The notes beneath the pieces were generated by a model, which did no database searches, was not told where the DNA came from, and saw only the letters and a program-made list of their open reading frames with translations. A stretch of DNA of 64,000 nucleotides from Phycisphaerae bacterium (GTDB taxonomy: Bacteria; Planctomycetota; Phycisphaerae; UBA1845; Fen-1342), in NCBI GenBank assembly GCA_028279405.1, contig JANQNU010000070.1, positions 150,535-214,534 of the forward strand, written 5' to 3'. A program made the position numbers and the translations under genes. This document shows, piece by piece, positions 1 through 8,491 of the stretch (its first letter is position 1; each line of letters begins with the position of its first letter).

Positions 1-2453
1 AAGCCGCCGACGGCAAGGGCGGCTTCTACCGCTCGACCAATCGCGGCGAAAGCTGGCACAAGCGCGGCGACTACACCTCCGGCAGCCCGCTGTACTATCA
101 CGAGATCATCTGCGACCCCGTGCTGCTCGACCGCGTGTACGCCCTCGACACATTCATGATGGTCACCAACGACGCCGGCAAAACCTTCAAACGCATGCCC
201 CGCAAGAACCGTCACGTCGACGACCACGCCCTCTGGATCGATCCCGACGACAACACCCACCTGCTCGTCGGCTGCGACGGCGGCATCTACGAAACGTGGG
301 ATCATGGCCAGAACTGGCAGTTCAAACAGAACCTGCCCATCACCCAGTTCTATCGCGTCAGCACCGACAACAGCGAACCCTTCTACAACGTCTTCGGCGG
401 CACACAGGACAACAACTCAATGGGCGGCCCGAGCCGCACCACCAGCGCCGCCGGCATCACCAGCGAAGACTGGTTCATCACCGTCGGCGGCGACGGCTAC
501 GAAACACGCGTCGACCCGGAAAACCCCAACATCATCTACAGCTTGTGGCAGTACGGCGGACTCGTTCGCTACGATCGTGCCACCGCCGAACAAATCGACA
601 TTCGACCGCGCGAAGCCCCCGGTGAAGACCCCCTGGTCTGGAACTGGGACTCGCCATTGATTATCAGCCCGCACTCGAATACGCGACTGTATTTTGCCGC
701 CAACAAGCTGTTTCGCTCGGACAATCGCGGAGATTCGTGGCGCGCGGTCAGCGACGATCTCACGCGTAAGATCGATCGCGACCAGCTCGAAGTCATGGGC
801 AAGGTGTGGGGCGTCGACGCCGTCGCGAAACACCGCAGCACCTCGATCTACGGCAACTGCGTCTCGTTGAGCGAGTCGCCGCTCGTAGAGGGCCTGCTGT
901 ATGTCGGCACGGACGACGGCTTGATCCACATCAGCGAGAATGGTGGCCAGAATTGGCGCACGATGAAAGCCGAGGACCTGCCGGATGTGCCCGAGCGCAC
1001 ATATGTCAGCTGCCTGACCGCATCGGAAACCGATCGCGATACCGTCTTCGTCGCCTTCGACAATCATAAGCAGGGCGATTTCAAGCCGTATTTGCTCGTC
1101 AGTCGCGACCGTGGGCGAACTTGGTCGTCGATCGCCGGCGACCTGCCGGAACGTGACATCGTATACACCGTGCAGCAGGACCACGTGAAGAGCGACCTGC
1201 TGTTCACGGGCACCGAGTTCGGACTCTACTTCTCGCCGGACTTCGGCAAGCGCTGGATCCGACTCAAGGGTGGTCTCCCGACGATCGCCGTCCGCGATAT
1301 CGACGTCCAGCGTCGCGAGAACGACTTGGCGCTCGCGACCTTTGGCCGCGGCTTCTACCTGCTCGACGACTACACACCGTTGCGCCAGGTCTCCGACGAA
1401 ACGCTGGAGCAGGACGCCGCGGTGTTTCACGTGAAACACGCTTGGCGCTACATCGAAACCAGCCGACTGGGAGGCCGTGACGGCCGCGGCTCGCAAGGCG
1501 CGTCGTACTACACCGCATCGAACCCGCCGTTCGGCGCCGTGCTGACCTACTACCTCAAGGAGAAGGTCCGCACGCGCAAGGAACAGCGCCAGGAAGCCGA
1601 GAAGAAAGCCGCAAAAGAAGACAAAACCGCGCCGTATCCGACACTGGACGCGCTGCGCGTCGAAGATAATGAGCGCGACCCGCTCGTGTTCTTCGAGGTC
1701 AAGGACGCCTCCGGCAGCCTCATCAAACGCGTCCCCGGAAAGCGCGGCAAGGGGATCCATCGCGTCGCTTGGGACCTGCGGTATCCGTCGTCCGAGCCCG
1801 TCCGACTGCGCGCCGCGGAACAATCGCCGTGGGAACCCAACCGTGTCGGGTATCTGGCCCTGCCCGGGCGCTACAGCGCCACGTTGATGAAGGAGGTCGA
1901 TGGCATCGTCACCCAGCTCGCAAAGCCGGTCTGGTTCGAGGTGCGACCGCTGGGCAATTCGACGTTCGAGCCTGAAGATCGCGGCCCGGTGCTCGCATTC
2001 CATCAGAAGGCAGCCAAGTTGCACCGTGCGGTGCGCGGCGCGTTGGAGGCCGCAAACGACGCCGACCGCAAGTTGCGTCTGCTTCGCAAGGCGTTCTTCG
2101 CAACCCCCGACGCTGACACAACGCTGCTGTCGCGAATTGACGTCGCCGGACGAACGCTCGATGAACTACTCATCACCCTGCGCGGGGACCGCACCCGCAG
2201 CAGGCGTGAATTCCCGACCGGGCCGTCCGTCTCGAGCCGAATCAACGGCATTGTCTACAGCCAATGGTTCACGACCTCACCGCCCACCCAGACGCAACGG
2301 GACAGTTACGACCACGCAGCGGATGAATTCGCGAAGGTGCTCGACACCCTCCGACCGCTGATCGAGGACGAGATCGCGGCCATCGAGAAGGCACTCGAAC
2401 AGGCCGGCGCTCCGTACACCCCCGGCAGACTGCCGGTCTGGGAAAAGGAGTAG
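1..2453 (+). CDS. Asp-box/VPS10-like beta-propeller protein (5' partial)
   Basis: The reading frame is open from the first bases, so the gene starts upstream; about 816 residues are visible. At least six Asp-box motifs (S/T-x-D/N-x-G-x-x-W/F) are seen: STNRGESW, TNDAGKTF, SDNRGDSW, SENGGQNW, SRDRGRTW and SPDFGKRW. These mark the blades of a sortilin/VPS10-type or BNR propeller. A Lys/Glu-rich linker, a beta-domain (DPLVFFEVKDASG..) and a helical tail follow. Large proteins of about 1000 residues with this plan are common in planctomycetes and Bacteroidetes and are usually exported; the signal peptide would lie outside the window. They are often annotated as glycosyl hydrolases, but no catalytic residues support an enzymatic call. 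Substrate unknown. Confidence 0.85.
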   Translation, partial: AADGKGGFYRSTNRGESWHKRGDYTSGSPLYYHEIICDPVLLDRVYALDTFMMVTNDAGKTFKRMPRKNRHVDDHALWIDPDDNTHLLVGCDGGIYETWDHGQNWQFKQNLPITQFYRVSTDNSEPFYNVFGGTQDNNSMGGPSRTTSAAGITSEDWFITVGGDGYETRVDPENPNIIYSLWQYGGLVRYDRATAEQIDIRPREAPGEDPLVWNWDSPLIISPHSNTRLYFAANKLFRSDNRGDSWRAVSDDLTRKIDRDQLEVMGKVWGVDAVAKHRSTSIYGNCVSLSESPLVEGLLYVGTDDGLIHISENGGQNWRTMKAEDLPDVPERTYVSCLTASETDRDTVFVAFDNHKQGDFKPYLLVSRDRGRTWSSIAGDLPERDIVYTVQQDHVKSDLLFTGTEFGLYFSPDFGKRWIRLKGGLPTIAVRDIDVQRRENDLALATFGRGFYLLDDYTPLRQVSDETLEQDAAVFHVKHAWRYIETSRLGGRDGRGSQGASYYTASNPPFGAVLTYYLKEKVRTRKEQRQEAEKKAAKEDKTAPYPTLDALRVEDNERDPLVFFEVKDASGSLIKRVPGKRGKGIHRVAWDLRYPSSEPVRLRAAEQSPWEPNRVGYLALPGRYSATLMKEVDGIVTQLAKPVWFEVRPLGNSTFEPEDRGPVLAFHQKAAKLHRAVRGALEAANDADRKLRLLRKAFFATPDADTTLLSRIDVAGRTLDELLITLRGDRTRSRREFPTGPSVSSRINGIVYSQWFTTSPPTQTQRDSYDHAADEFAKVLDTLRPLIEDEIAAIEKALEQAGAPYTPGRLPVWEKE

Positions 2454-2470
2454 CGCTCAGCAAAGCCGAT

Positions 2471-2496
2471 GGTGCGTTCCTTGAAGGGAACGCACC
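2471..2496. repeat. Palindromic repeat, family E
   Basis: A perfect 10-bp inverted repeat, GGTGCGTTCC and GGAACGCACC, flanks the loop TTGAAG. It lies just after the stop of the propeller gene, without a T-tract. A related hairpin (GCGTTCC-ATTCAA-GGAACGC) is at 56558-56577, so this is a dispersed repeat rather than a unique terminator. Confidence 0.75.
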
Positions 2497-2520
2497 TCCC
2501 GGGTTCGGCGTCATCATATG

Positions 2521-2550
2521 GGTGGCACTGGCGGCTTGCCCGCCAGTGTT
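2521..2550. repeat. Palindromic repeat, family A (CCGCC stem type)
   Basis: The 9-bp stem CACTGGCGG/CCGCCAGTG with loop CTTGC (2526-2548) is preceded by GGTGG. It is the same element as those at 8303-8333 and 8400-8430, read in the opposite orientation. Confidence 0.8.
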
Positions 2551-2610
2551 CAACGCGTGCGCTTAATCAGGCGTCATTGTAAGTGTAGCAGTGTTGGCGC
2601 TAACACCCTC

Positions 2611-2642
2611 TGAACACTGGTAGCAAGCTACCAGTGCCACCC
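2611..2642. repeat. Palindromic repeat, family A (TAGC stem type)
   Basis: The 10-bp stem CACTGGTAGC/GCTACCAGTG closes on AA (2615-2636) and is followed by CCACCC. It shares its outer stem and flank with the CCGCC-type copies, but the inner stem differs on both sides. An inverted relative is at 8213-8250, where the flank TTCAG..GGGTG also matches. Confidence 0.8.
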
Positions 2643-2779
2643 AATTGTGACTGCGAGCGAACCGTTTGGAGACCGGACACCGACCGACAAGCAAGCAACC
2701 TTCCCGAATTCCGCACTGATCCGCTGGCCAACAAGACAGGTTTGGGTCAAACTTGCCGCACTCAGCAAGGAGGTCCGCG

Positions 2780-3211
2780 GTGCAACTCATCAGTGATATC
2801 GACATCTACGTGAGCGATTTCGTCGTCGCGCTGCGATTCTGGTCGGACGGGCTCGGGCTCGAGGTCGTGGAAAAGGAGTCGACGCAGCACACAGCGTACG
2901 CCCACCTCGAATTCAGCGACGGCGGACCCGGCCTGCGACTCATCGCGCCCGTAACGCCGTGGGCGGAGGGCGAGCGCCCCGAACTCGGCACGCGACCGAC
3001 CGTGCGGTTCGACATCGCGACCACCACCTTCGACGAGACGCTCGTCCGCCTGATGGAAAGCGGCGGCCAAAAACTCGGCGAGATCGAATCGTACGAAGGT
3101 ATGCGCACCATCTCGCTCGCCGACCCCGACGGAAACAACTTCGATCTGATCGAAGTGCCGGAGGATGCCTTCGAACTGGCCGACGGCCAGCCTCCCGGAC
3201 CTGATCAATAG
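2780..3211 (+). CDS. VOC superfamily (glyoxalase/bleomycin resistance fold) protein
   Basis: A 143-residue single-domain protein. It shows the two beta-alpha-beta-beta-beta modules typical of the vicinal oxygen chelate fold: an N-terminal DIDIYVSDFVVALRFW helix start and a C-terminal DPDGNNFDLIEV strand carrying a possible metal-ligand Glu. The GTG start at 2780 is chosen because a strong Shine-Dalgarno, AAGGAGGT, lies at 2767-2774. Members act as lyases, dioxygenases or drug-binding proteins on small molecules; the substrate cannot be inferred. It sits 84 bp upstream of the symporter gene on the same strand. Confidence 0.8.
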   Translation: MQLISDIDIYVSDFVVALRFWSDGLGLEVVEKESTQHTAYAHLEFSDGGPGLRLIAPVTPWAEGERPELGTRPTVRFDIATTTFDETLVRLMESGGQKLGEIESYEGMRTISLADPDGNNFDLIEVPEDAFELADGQPPGPDQ

Positions 3212-3295
3212 CGTTACGTCGCCGTACCCGAGCAGCGCCGCGAACGATCCGCGCGACGGTTGCAACACATCACCCGGAGAACACGAGGCACGCAC

Positions 3296-4753
3296 GTGAA
3301 GCTGCATAATCTCATCTTCATCGGGATGGTCGCCGGCGCTGTCGGCGGCTGGCTGCTCTGGCGGGTCGATCACCTGGCCCACGAAGCCGGAACGCCGGTG
3401 CCGGCCTATCACGCCCACGTACTGTGGTGGCTCGACTTGTTCGGGCCGACGATGTTCATGGGCGCCCTGAAGATGATCATCGCGCCCCTGATCCTCGCCA
3501 GCATCGTCGCCGGCGTCACCAGTTTGCCCAACATGCACGAGCTCGGCGCCATCGGCTGGAAGACCATGGCCTATTACATGACCACGACGACGATTGCGGT
3601 CGTCATCGGTCTGGTCGCCGTGCTCGTCATTCGGCCTGGAGAGAAGGCCGTCGCACAGAAGATTCGCGGACCGTACGAGGAGCAGCAAGTCGAAGTGCGG
3701 GCAGCATACGAACAGGCAACCGGTAAAGAAGCACTGCAGGCGTCCGGAGATCCCGAGCCGGACTATATCCGAACGCTCATCGCCGAACGCAGCGAGAACA
3801 CGCGCGGCGAAGAAGCGGAGCGGTTCGCGCGCCTGGCCGCGGCCGGCGAACGCACCCCCGGGGATATCTTCAAGCAGGACATCATCGAACAGCTCCTGAT
3901 GAACCCGTTTCAGTCGCTCGCCGAACGCAATTCGCTGGGGATCATCTTCTTCGCACTACTGCTGGGAATCGCCTGCACTGTCGTGGGGCCGGTAGCCCAG
4001 CCGCTCGTCAGCTTCTTCCACGCCCTCAACGGCGTCATCATGCAAGTGACGCACTGGCTGATGGCGATCTCCCCCTTTGCGATCACCTGCATCATGGCCA
4101 AACTCGTCGCCGAGAACGGACCTGATATCTTTCAGACACTTGGCTGGTATTGCGGCACGGTCATCAGCGGCATCGGCGTACACGTGGTCATTCTGCTGGT
4201 CATCTGCGCCGTCGTCGGCGGAGTCGGACCGATACGACTGTGGCGCGGCCTCAGTGAAGCCCTGCTCATCGCGTTCACGACGCGCTCCAGTGCCGCGACC
4301 CTGCCGATCACGATCGAGAACGTGACCGAAAACCTCGGCACGTCGCGCAAGGTCGCCAATTTCTCGCTGCCGCTCGGTGCAACGATGAACATGGATGGGA
4401 CGGCACTGTACGAGGGAATCGCCGTCATCTTTCTGATCCAGATCTTCGGCGGGCTGGACGACGTGCTGATCGAAATGACCCCGATGACGACGTTTCTGAT
4501 CTTCGTGACCGCCGTGCTCGCCTCGATCGGCGCCGCCGCCGTTCCGGATGCCGGCCTGGTGACGATGGTGCTGGTCGCAACGGCCGTACGTCTGCCAATC
4601 TACTACATCCCGATCATCTTCGCGGTCGACGCGTTTCTCGACATGTTCCGCACCACGACCAACGTGCTCGGTGATTCAATTGGCGCGATCGTCGTCAGTC
4701 GTCTCGAACGCGGCCGCCTCGGTGAAAACGACGCAGCAGCCGTGTCCGCGTAG
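3296..4753 (+). CDS. Dicarboxylate/amino acid:cation symporter (DAACS family)
   Basis: A 485-residue inner-membrane protein. The C-terminal half holds the family hallmarks: the serine-rich re-entrant loop TRSSAATLPITIENV and the substrate-site motif GATMNMDGTALYEG, followed by hydrophobic segments and a late cation-binding helix. The family couples Na+ or H+ entry to uptake of glutamate, aspartate or C4-dicarboxylates. Odd: about 90 hydrophilic residues (positions about 115-210, rich in Glu, Arg and Lys) lie between an early membrane segment and the rest, making it longer than usual bacterial members. GTG at 3296 is taken as the start; an in-frame TTG at 3260 is possible. It converges on dnaE2 with a 60-bp gap. 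Confidence 0.9.
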   Translation: MKLHNLIFIGMVAGAVGGWLLWRVDHLAHEAGTPVPAYHAHVLWWLDLFGPTMFMGALKMIIAPLILASIVAGVTSLPNMHELGAIGWKTMAYYMTTTTIAVVIGLVAVLVIRPGEKAVAQKIRGPYEEQQVEVRAAYEQATGKEALQASGDPEPDYIRTLIAERSENTRGEEAERFARLAAAGERTPGDIFKQDIIEQLLMNPFQSLAERNSLGIIFFALLLGIACTVVGPVAQPLVSFFHALNGVIMQVTHWLMAISPFAITCIMAKLVAENGPDIFQTLGWYCGTVISGIGVHVVILLVICAVVGGVGPIRLWRGLSEALLIAFTTRSSAATLPITIENVTENLGTSRKVANFSLPLGATMNMDGTALYEGIAVIFLIQIFGGLDDVLIEMTPMTTFLIFVTAVLASIGAAAVPDAGLVTMVLVATAVRLPIYYIPIIFAVDAFLDMFRTTTNVLGDSIGAIVVSRLERGRLGENDAAAVSA

Positions 4754-4813
4754 CAAGATGGTGGTGGATTCGTTGGGCACCTTGAGCTTGGTAATGCCGG
4801 GTGCCACTCCGCG

Positions 4814-7800
4814 TCAATGGAAGTCCCGTGACATCTGTGGTAGTCGCATCAACCGAGGTGCGAGGTCTTCGACAGAGGTCGGCAGCACGTGCACGACCAG
4901 TCCGTTACGTTCCACTCGTCCACGCACGAGCAGGATCATGCTGGAGAAGACCATTCGCCGAAAGCGTTTGTAAATTCCCGGTCGGAAGATCAGGTCGCTA
5001 CGACCGGTCTCGTCCTCGAGCGTCATGAAGATCACGCCCTTGGCCGTGCTCGGACGCTGACGAAACAGCACAATGCCCGCGACTGCTGCCACCGACTTGT
5101 GCGGCGTCTGTCGCTCGTCCTTCAGCATCGCGGCCGTGATCACACCTTCGCGCTCCAGCGAGGCGCGCAAAAACGTCATCGGGTGGCGCTTCAACGACAA
5201 CCCGAAACGCTGATAGTCGCGTCCCACCTCGCTCAACTCAGCCGTCGGCGGCAACGGCACTTCAACCACATCGTCCTGCAAACGATCGAACAACGGCAAA
5301 GGCCGGCCCTTGAGCTTATTCACCTCCCACAGCGCCTGCTGTCGGGAGAGGCCGAACGACGCGAACGCATCAGCCTGCGCCAGCGTATGCAACGAACTGG
5401 CCGCGACGCCGCTAATTCGCCATAACGCCGTGATCGATGTGATCTGGTCCCGATGTGCCCGCAGCGCCTCCGCCACACGACGTGCATCTGCTTCACGCAA
5501 CCCCTTGACCAGGTGCATCCCGAGCCGAACGGCACGTCCCGCCGCCCGCGGTGACGCACCCGACACCGCTTCTGCTTCTCCTCTTACGACACCCCGACTG
5601 TCCGCGTGATCCACCTCGCACGGTTCGAGTGTCGTTTCCCAGTCGCTCTGCAAAACATCGATCGCACGAACGGTTACGCCGTGATCGCGCGCGTCGCGCA
5701 CGATTTGCGCGGGCGCATAGAAACCCATCGGCTGACTATTGAGCAGCGCCGCCGCAAATGCTGCCGGATAGTAGTGTTTCAGCCAACACGACGCGTACAC
5801 CAGCAATGCGAAGCTGGCAGCGTGCGATTCGGGAAACCCGTACTCGCTGAAACCCCGCAGTCGCGCGAAACACTGCTCAGCGAAAGCCTCCTCATATCCA
5901 TTGCCGCGCATCCCCGTGATAAACCGCTCCTTCCAATGCGCGATTCGATCCCCCCGCTTCCACGCGGTAATCGCCCGGCGCAGCAGCTCCGCTTCCCCCG
6001 GCGAAAACCCTGCCGCCACGATCGCGAGCGACATCGCCTGCTCCTGAAAGAGCGGCACGCCAAGCGTCTTCGCGAGCACCTGCTTGACCTTTTCATCCGG
6101 GTAGTACGGTCGCTCCTCGCCGTTCCGTCGACGCAGATACGGATGAACCATGTTGCCGACGATCGGCCCCGGGCGAACGATCGCGACCTCGATCACCAGA
6201 TCGTAGAAACAAGCCGGTCGCAATCGCGGCAGCATGGTCATCTGCGCCCGCGACTCGATCTGAAACACGCCGACCGTGTCCGCACGCTGAATCATCTCGT
6301 AAACCTGCGGGTCCTCCGCAGGAATGGTCGCGAGCGTCCATGCGCGACCATGATGTCGTGCAATCAACTCGAACGCCTTGCGAATGCAGCTCAGCATGCC
6401 GAGACCAAGAACGTCAACCTTCAGCATGCCCATCGCCTCGATGTCGTCCTTGTCCCACTCGATTACCGTGCGGTCGGGCATCGCGGCGTTCTCGATCGGC
6501 ACCAGTTCGCTCAACAACCCGCGAGTGATGACGAACCCGCCGACATGCTGCGAGAGATGCCGCGGAAAGCCGATGATCGTCCGCGTCAACGCGATCAAAT
6601 CACGGATCACCCGATCGTCGGGATTGACGCCGATCTCGCGCAACGCGTCGAGACCGTGCTCGTCACTGTCGAAGACATCCGAGCCCCAATGACTGATCCC
6701 CTTCGCCAATCGATCGACGAGATCGAGCGAAAGCCCCAGCGCCTTGCCAACGTCACGCACCGCACTGCGCCCGCGATACGTGATCACCTCGGCCGTCAAA
6801 CCGGCCCGCAAACGACCATACTTCCGGTAGATGTATTGAATGACCTCCTCACGACGCTCATGCTCGAAGTCGATATCGATGTCCGGCGGCTCGTTCCGCT
6901 CGCGACTGACGAACCGCTCGAAGAGCATGTCGATCCGGTCCGGATCGACCGCGGTCACGTCAAGACAGAAACAGACCGCGGAATTCGCCGCCGCCCCCCG
7001 CCCCTGACAGAGGATGCCGCGCGACCGAGCGAACCGCACGATATCGTGCACGGTCAGGAAATACGGCGCATACTCCAACTCCGCGATCAGCTTGAACTCG
7101 TGCTCGATCCGCACCCGTACATCCGACGGCACCCCCTGCGGGTAGTGCCGCTCGGCACCCTGCCAGGTCAGTTCGCGCAGATACGCCATCGCCGTCATGC
7201 CCCGCGGGCAGATCTCATGCGGATACTCGTAGCGCAGCTGGTCGAGCGAAAAGCCGCGCGCCCGGTCGGCGATTTCAACTGTACGCGCCACAGCGTCCGG
7301 AAAATCCGCGAAAAGCCGCGCCATCTCGTCCGCAGACTTGAGATGACGCTCTCCGTTGGGGAACAATCGGAAGCCCGCATCATGGACGGTGCAACCGGAC
7401 CGTACACAGGTCAACACGTCCTGCAGCAACCGTCGACCGGGATGGTGATAGTGCACGTCGTTGACCGCGACGAGCGGGATTTCGAACCGCTGCGATGCGC
7501 GACGGCAAGCTGCGAGCTGCACCGCATCTGCGGCGTCATACAGCCGCGTGATCGCGAGCGAGAGTCGATCGTCATCGAAAGCTGTACGCAATCGATCGAG
7601 CGCCGCCAGCGCGTCCGCTTCGAACGGTCCCCGCGGCAACACGATGGCAAGCCAGTCCTGCTGATTGTCACAAACATCGCAAAGCGTGAGATGACAATGC
7701 CCCTTCTCTGCTCGACGTTTCCCGGTCGTGAGCATGTGACAAAGCCGACCGTACGCCGACCGATTGGTGGGATAAACCAGCAGGTCGAACTGCGTGACGT

Positions 7801-8098
7801 CCGCAAACACTAGTCGCGTGCCGACGACCAACGGGATGCCCGTCTCCTTCGCCGCCACATGCGCGCGAACGACACCCGCCAGCGAATTGCGATCCGTGAT
7901 CGCGACCGCATGCAGCCCGAGATGCGCCGCCTGGGCTGCAAGCTCGTCCGGATGACTGGCACCGGTCAGAAAAGTGAAGTTACTGGTAACCGCCAACTCG
8001 GCGTACCCGCCGACGTTTACACGATGTGCACGTCGACAGTCGTCGAAACGCCGCTTGAACGGATGATCGTGCGCTTTGCGATCCGACGGTTCCGGCAT
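4814..8098 (-). CDS. dnaE2: Error-prone DNA polymerase III alpha subunit DnaE2 (ImuC)
   Basis: A 1094-residue C-family polymerase. An N-terminal PHP domain (YAELAVTSNFTFLTGASHP.., HAVAITDRNSLAG) is followed by the polymerase core with the catalytic carboxylate motif PDIDIDFEHERREE and GMLKVDVLGLGML, a helix-hairpin-helix region and a C-terminal OB fold (VAAVAGIVLFRQRPSTAKG..). The GYAELAVTSNF start and lack of a proofreading exonuclease favour DnaE2 over replicative DnaE. With ImuA and ImuB it performs mutagenic translesion synthesis after DNA damage. It lies downstream of imuB on the same strand, separated by a 393-bp repeat-filled spacer, so it may have its own promoter. Confidence 0.93.
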   Translation of the reverse strand: MPEPSDRKAHDHPFKRRFDDCRRAHRVNVGGYAELAVTSNFTFLTGASHPDELAAQAAHLGLHAVAITDRNSLAGVVRAHVAAKETGIPLVVGTRLVFADVTQFDLLVYPTNRSAYGRLCHMLTTGKRRAEKGHCHLTLCDVCDNQQDWLAIVLPRGPFEADALAALDRLRTAFDDDRLSLAITRLYDAADAVQLAACRRASQRFEIPLVAVNDVHYHHPGRRLLQDVLTCVRSGCTVHDAGFRLFPNGERHLKSADEMARLFADFPDAVARTVEIADRARGFSLDQLRYEYPHEICPRGMTAMAYLRELTWQGAERHYPQGVPSDVRVRIEHEFKLIAELEYAPYFLTVHDIVRFARSRGILCQGRGAAANSAVCFCLDVTAVDPDRIDMLFERFVSRERNEPPDIDIDFEHERREEVIQYIYRKYGRLRAGLTAEVITYRGRSAVRDVGKALGLSLDLVDRLAKGISHWGSDVFDSDEHGLDALREIGVNPDDRVIRDLIALTRTIIGFPRHLSQHVGGFVITRGLLSELVPIENAAMPDRTVIEWDKDDIEAMGMLKVDVLGLGMLSCIRKAFELIARHHGRAWTLATIPAEDPQVYEMIQRADTVGVFQIESRAQMTMLPRLRPACFYDLVIEVAIVRPGPIVGNMVHPYLRRRNGEERPYYPDEKVKQVLAKTLGVPLFQEQAMSLAIVAAGFSPGEAELLRRAITAWKRGDRIAHWKERFITGMRGNGYEEAFAEQCFARLRGFSEYGFPESHAASFALLVYASCWLKHYYPAAFAAALLNSQPMGFYAPAQIVRDARDHGVTVRAIDVLQSDWETTLEPCEVDHADSRGVVRGEAEAVSGASPRAAGRAVRLGMHLVKGLREADARRVAEALRAHRDQITSITALWRISGVAASSLHTLAQADAFASFGLSRQQALWEVNKLKGRPLPLFDRLQDDVVEVPLPPTAELSEVGRDYQRFGLSLKRHPMTFLRASLEREGVITAAMLKDERQTPHKSVAAVAGIVLFRQRPSTAKGVIFMTLEDETGRSDLIFRPGIYKRFRRMVFSSMILLVRGRVERNGLVVHVLPTSVEDLAPRLMRLPQMSRDFH

Positions 8099-8212
8099 GA
8101 CACCTCACGCAGGTAACTGGGCAGACAAGACGCCCTTTCCGGGACGTAGCGCCAGACCTCCGGGTCCGACGGCAGCGTACGAATGCGCCGGACCAAACGT
8201 CCGACGCTACAG

Positions 8213-8250
8213 GGTGGCACGGGTAGCTTGCTACCAGTGTTCAGGGGGTG
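8213..8250. repeat. Palindromic repeat, family A (TAGC stem type, inverted)
   Basis: Stem GGTAGC/GCTACC with loop TT (8222-8235) and outer imperfect CACGGG/CCAGTG pairing, followed by TTCAGGGGGTG. It is the reverse-complement form of the copy at 2611-2642, including the flank. Confidence 0.75.
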
Positions 8251-8302
8251 CTTGTGCAGTATTCGGTGAATCCACTAGCGACTTGAGCAAACGCACGCTC
8301 CT

Positions 8303-8333
8303 AACACTGGCGGACAAGCCGCCAGTGCCACCC
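8303..8333. repeat. Palindromic repeat, family A (CCGCC stem type)
   Basis: A perfect 9-bp stem, CACTGGCGG/CCGCCAGTG, with loop ACAAG (8305-8327), followed by CCACCC. Identical over the hairpin to the copy at 8401-8423. Confidence 0.85.
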
Positions 8334-8356
8334 AGCAAGAGTGAGCATCTTGCAAG

Positions 8357-8400
8357 GGCAGGCGGCGTAGACGCCTGCCTCATAAAGGGAGCTTGCTCCC
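8357..8400. repeat. Double-hairpin repeat, family C, copy 1
   Basis: Two adjacent hairpins: GGCAGGCG/CGCCTGCC around the loop GCGTAGA (8357-8379), then GGGAGC-TT-GCTCCC (8387-8400). The same 44-bp arrangement with identical loops is at 48525-48568; there the first stem carries a paired substitution (A:T instead of G:C). Confidence 0.85.
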
Positions 8401-8430
8401 CACTGGCGGACAAGCCGCCAGTGCCACCCA
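8400..8430. repeat. Palindromic repeat, family A (CCGCC stem type)
   Basis: Stem CACTGGCGG/CCGCCAGTG, loop ACAAG (8401-8423), then CCACCC. It abuts the family-C element, so the two repeats form a composite. Confidence 0.85.
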
Positions 8431-8491
8431 GAAAGACCAAATCAGTCTGCGCTAACCACCCATCATGCGATTCTCCACTGTCGGCCCTCCA

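Larger units (their letters stand above)
2454..2779. other. Intergenic region with palindromic repeats
   Basis: These 326 bases hold no convincing gene. They contain three strong hairpins (listed separately at 2471-2496, 2521-2550 and 2611-2642) and a weaker palindrome at 2591-2606. The Shine-Dalgarno AAGGAGGT of the next gene lies at 2767-2774. Confidence 0.7.
8099..8491. other. Repeat-rich spacer between imuB and dnaE2
   Basis: 393 bases without a supportable gene separate imuB from dnaE2. Three family-A palindromes and one family-C double hairpin occupy about half of it. The repeat accumulation suggests a tolerated insertion zone rather than a coding remnant. Confidence 0.7.

Noticed and set aside
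5606..7813. 735-codon open frame on the plus strand
   Set aside because: It lies opposite dnaE2 and its translation is Arg/His-rich without motifs; a GC-rich antisense shadow.
2521..8430. CRISPR array
   Set aside because: The repeats are palindromic, vary in stem, lack regular spacers and occur singly or in pairs in many gaps; no cas gene is present.
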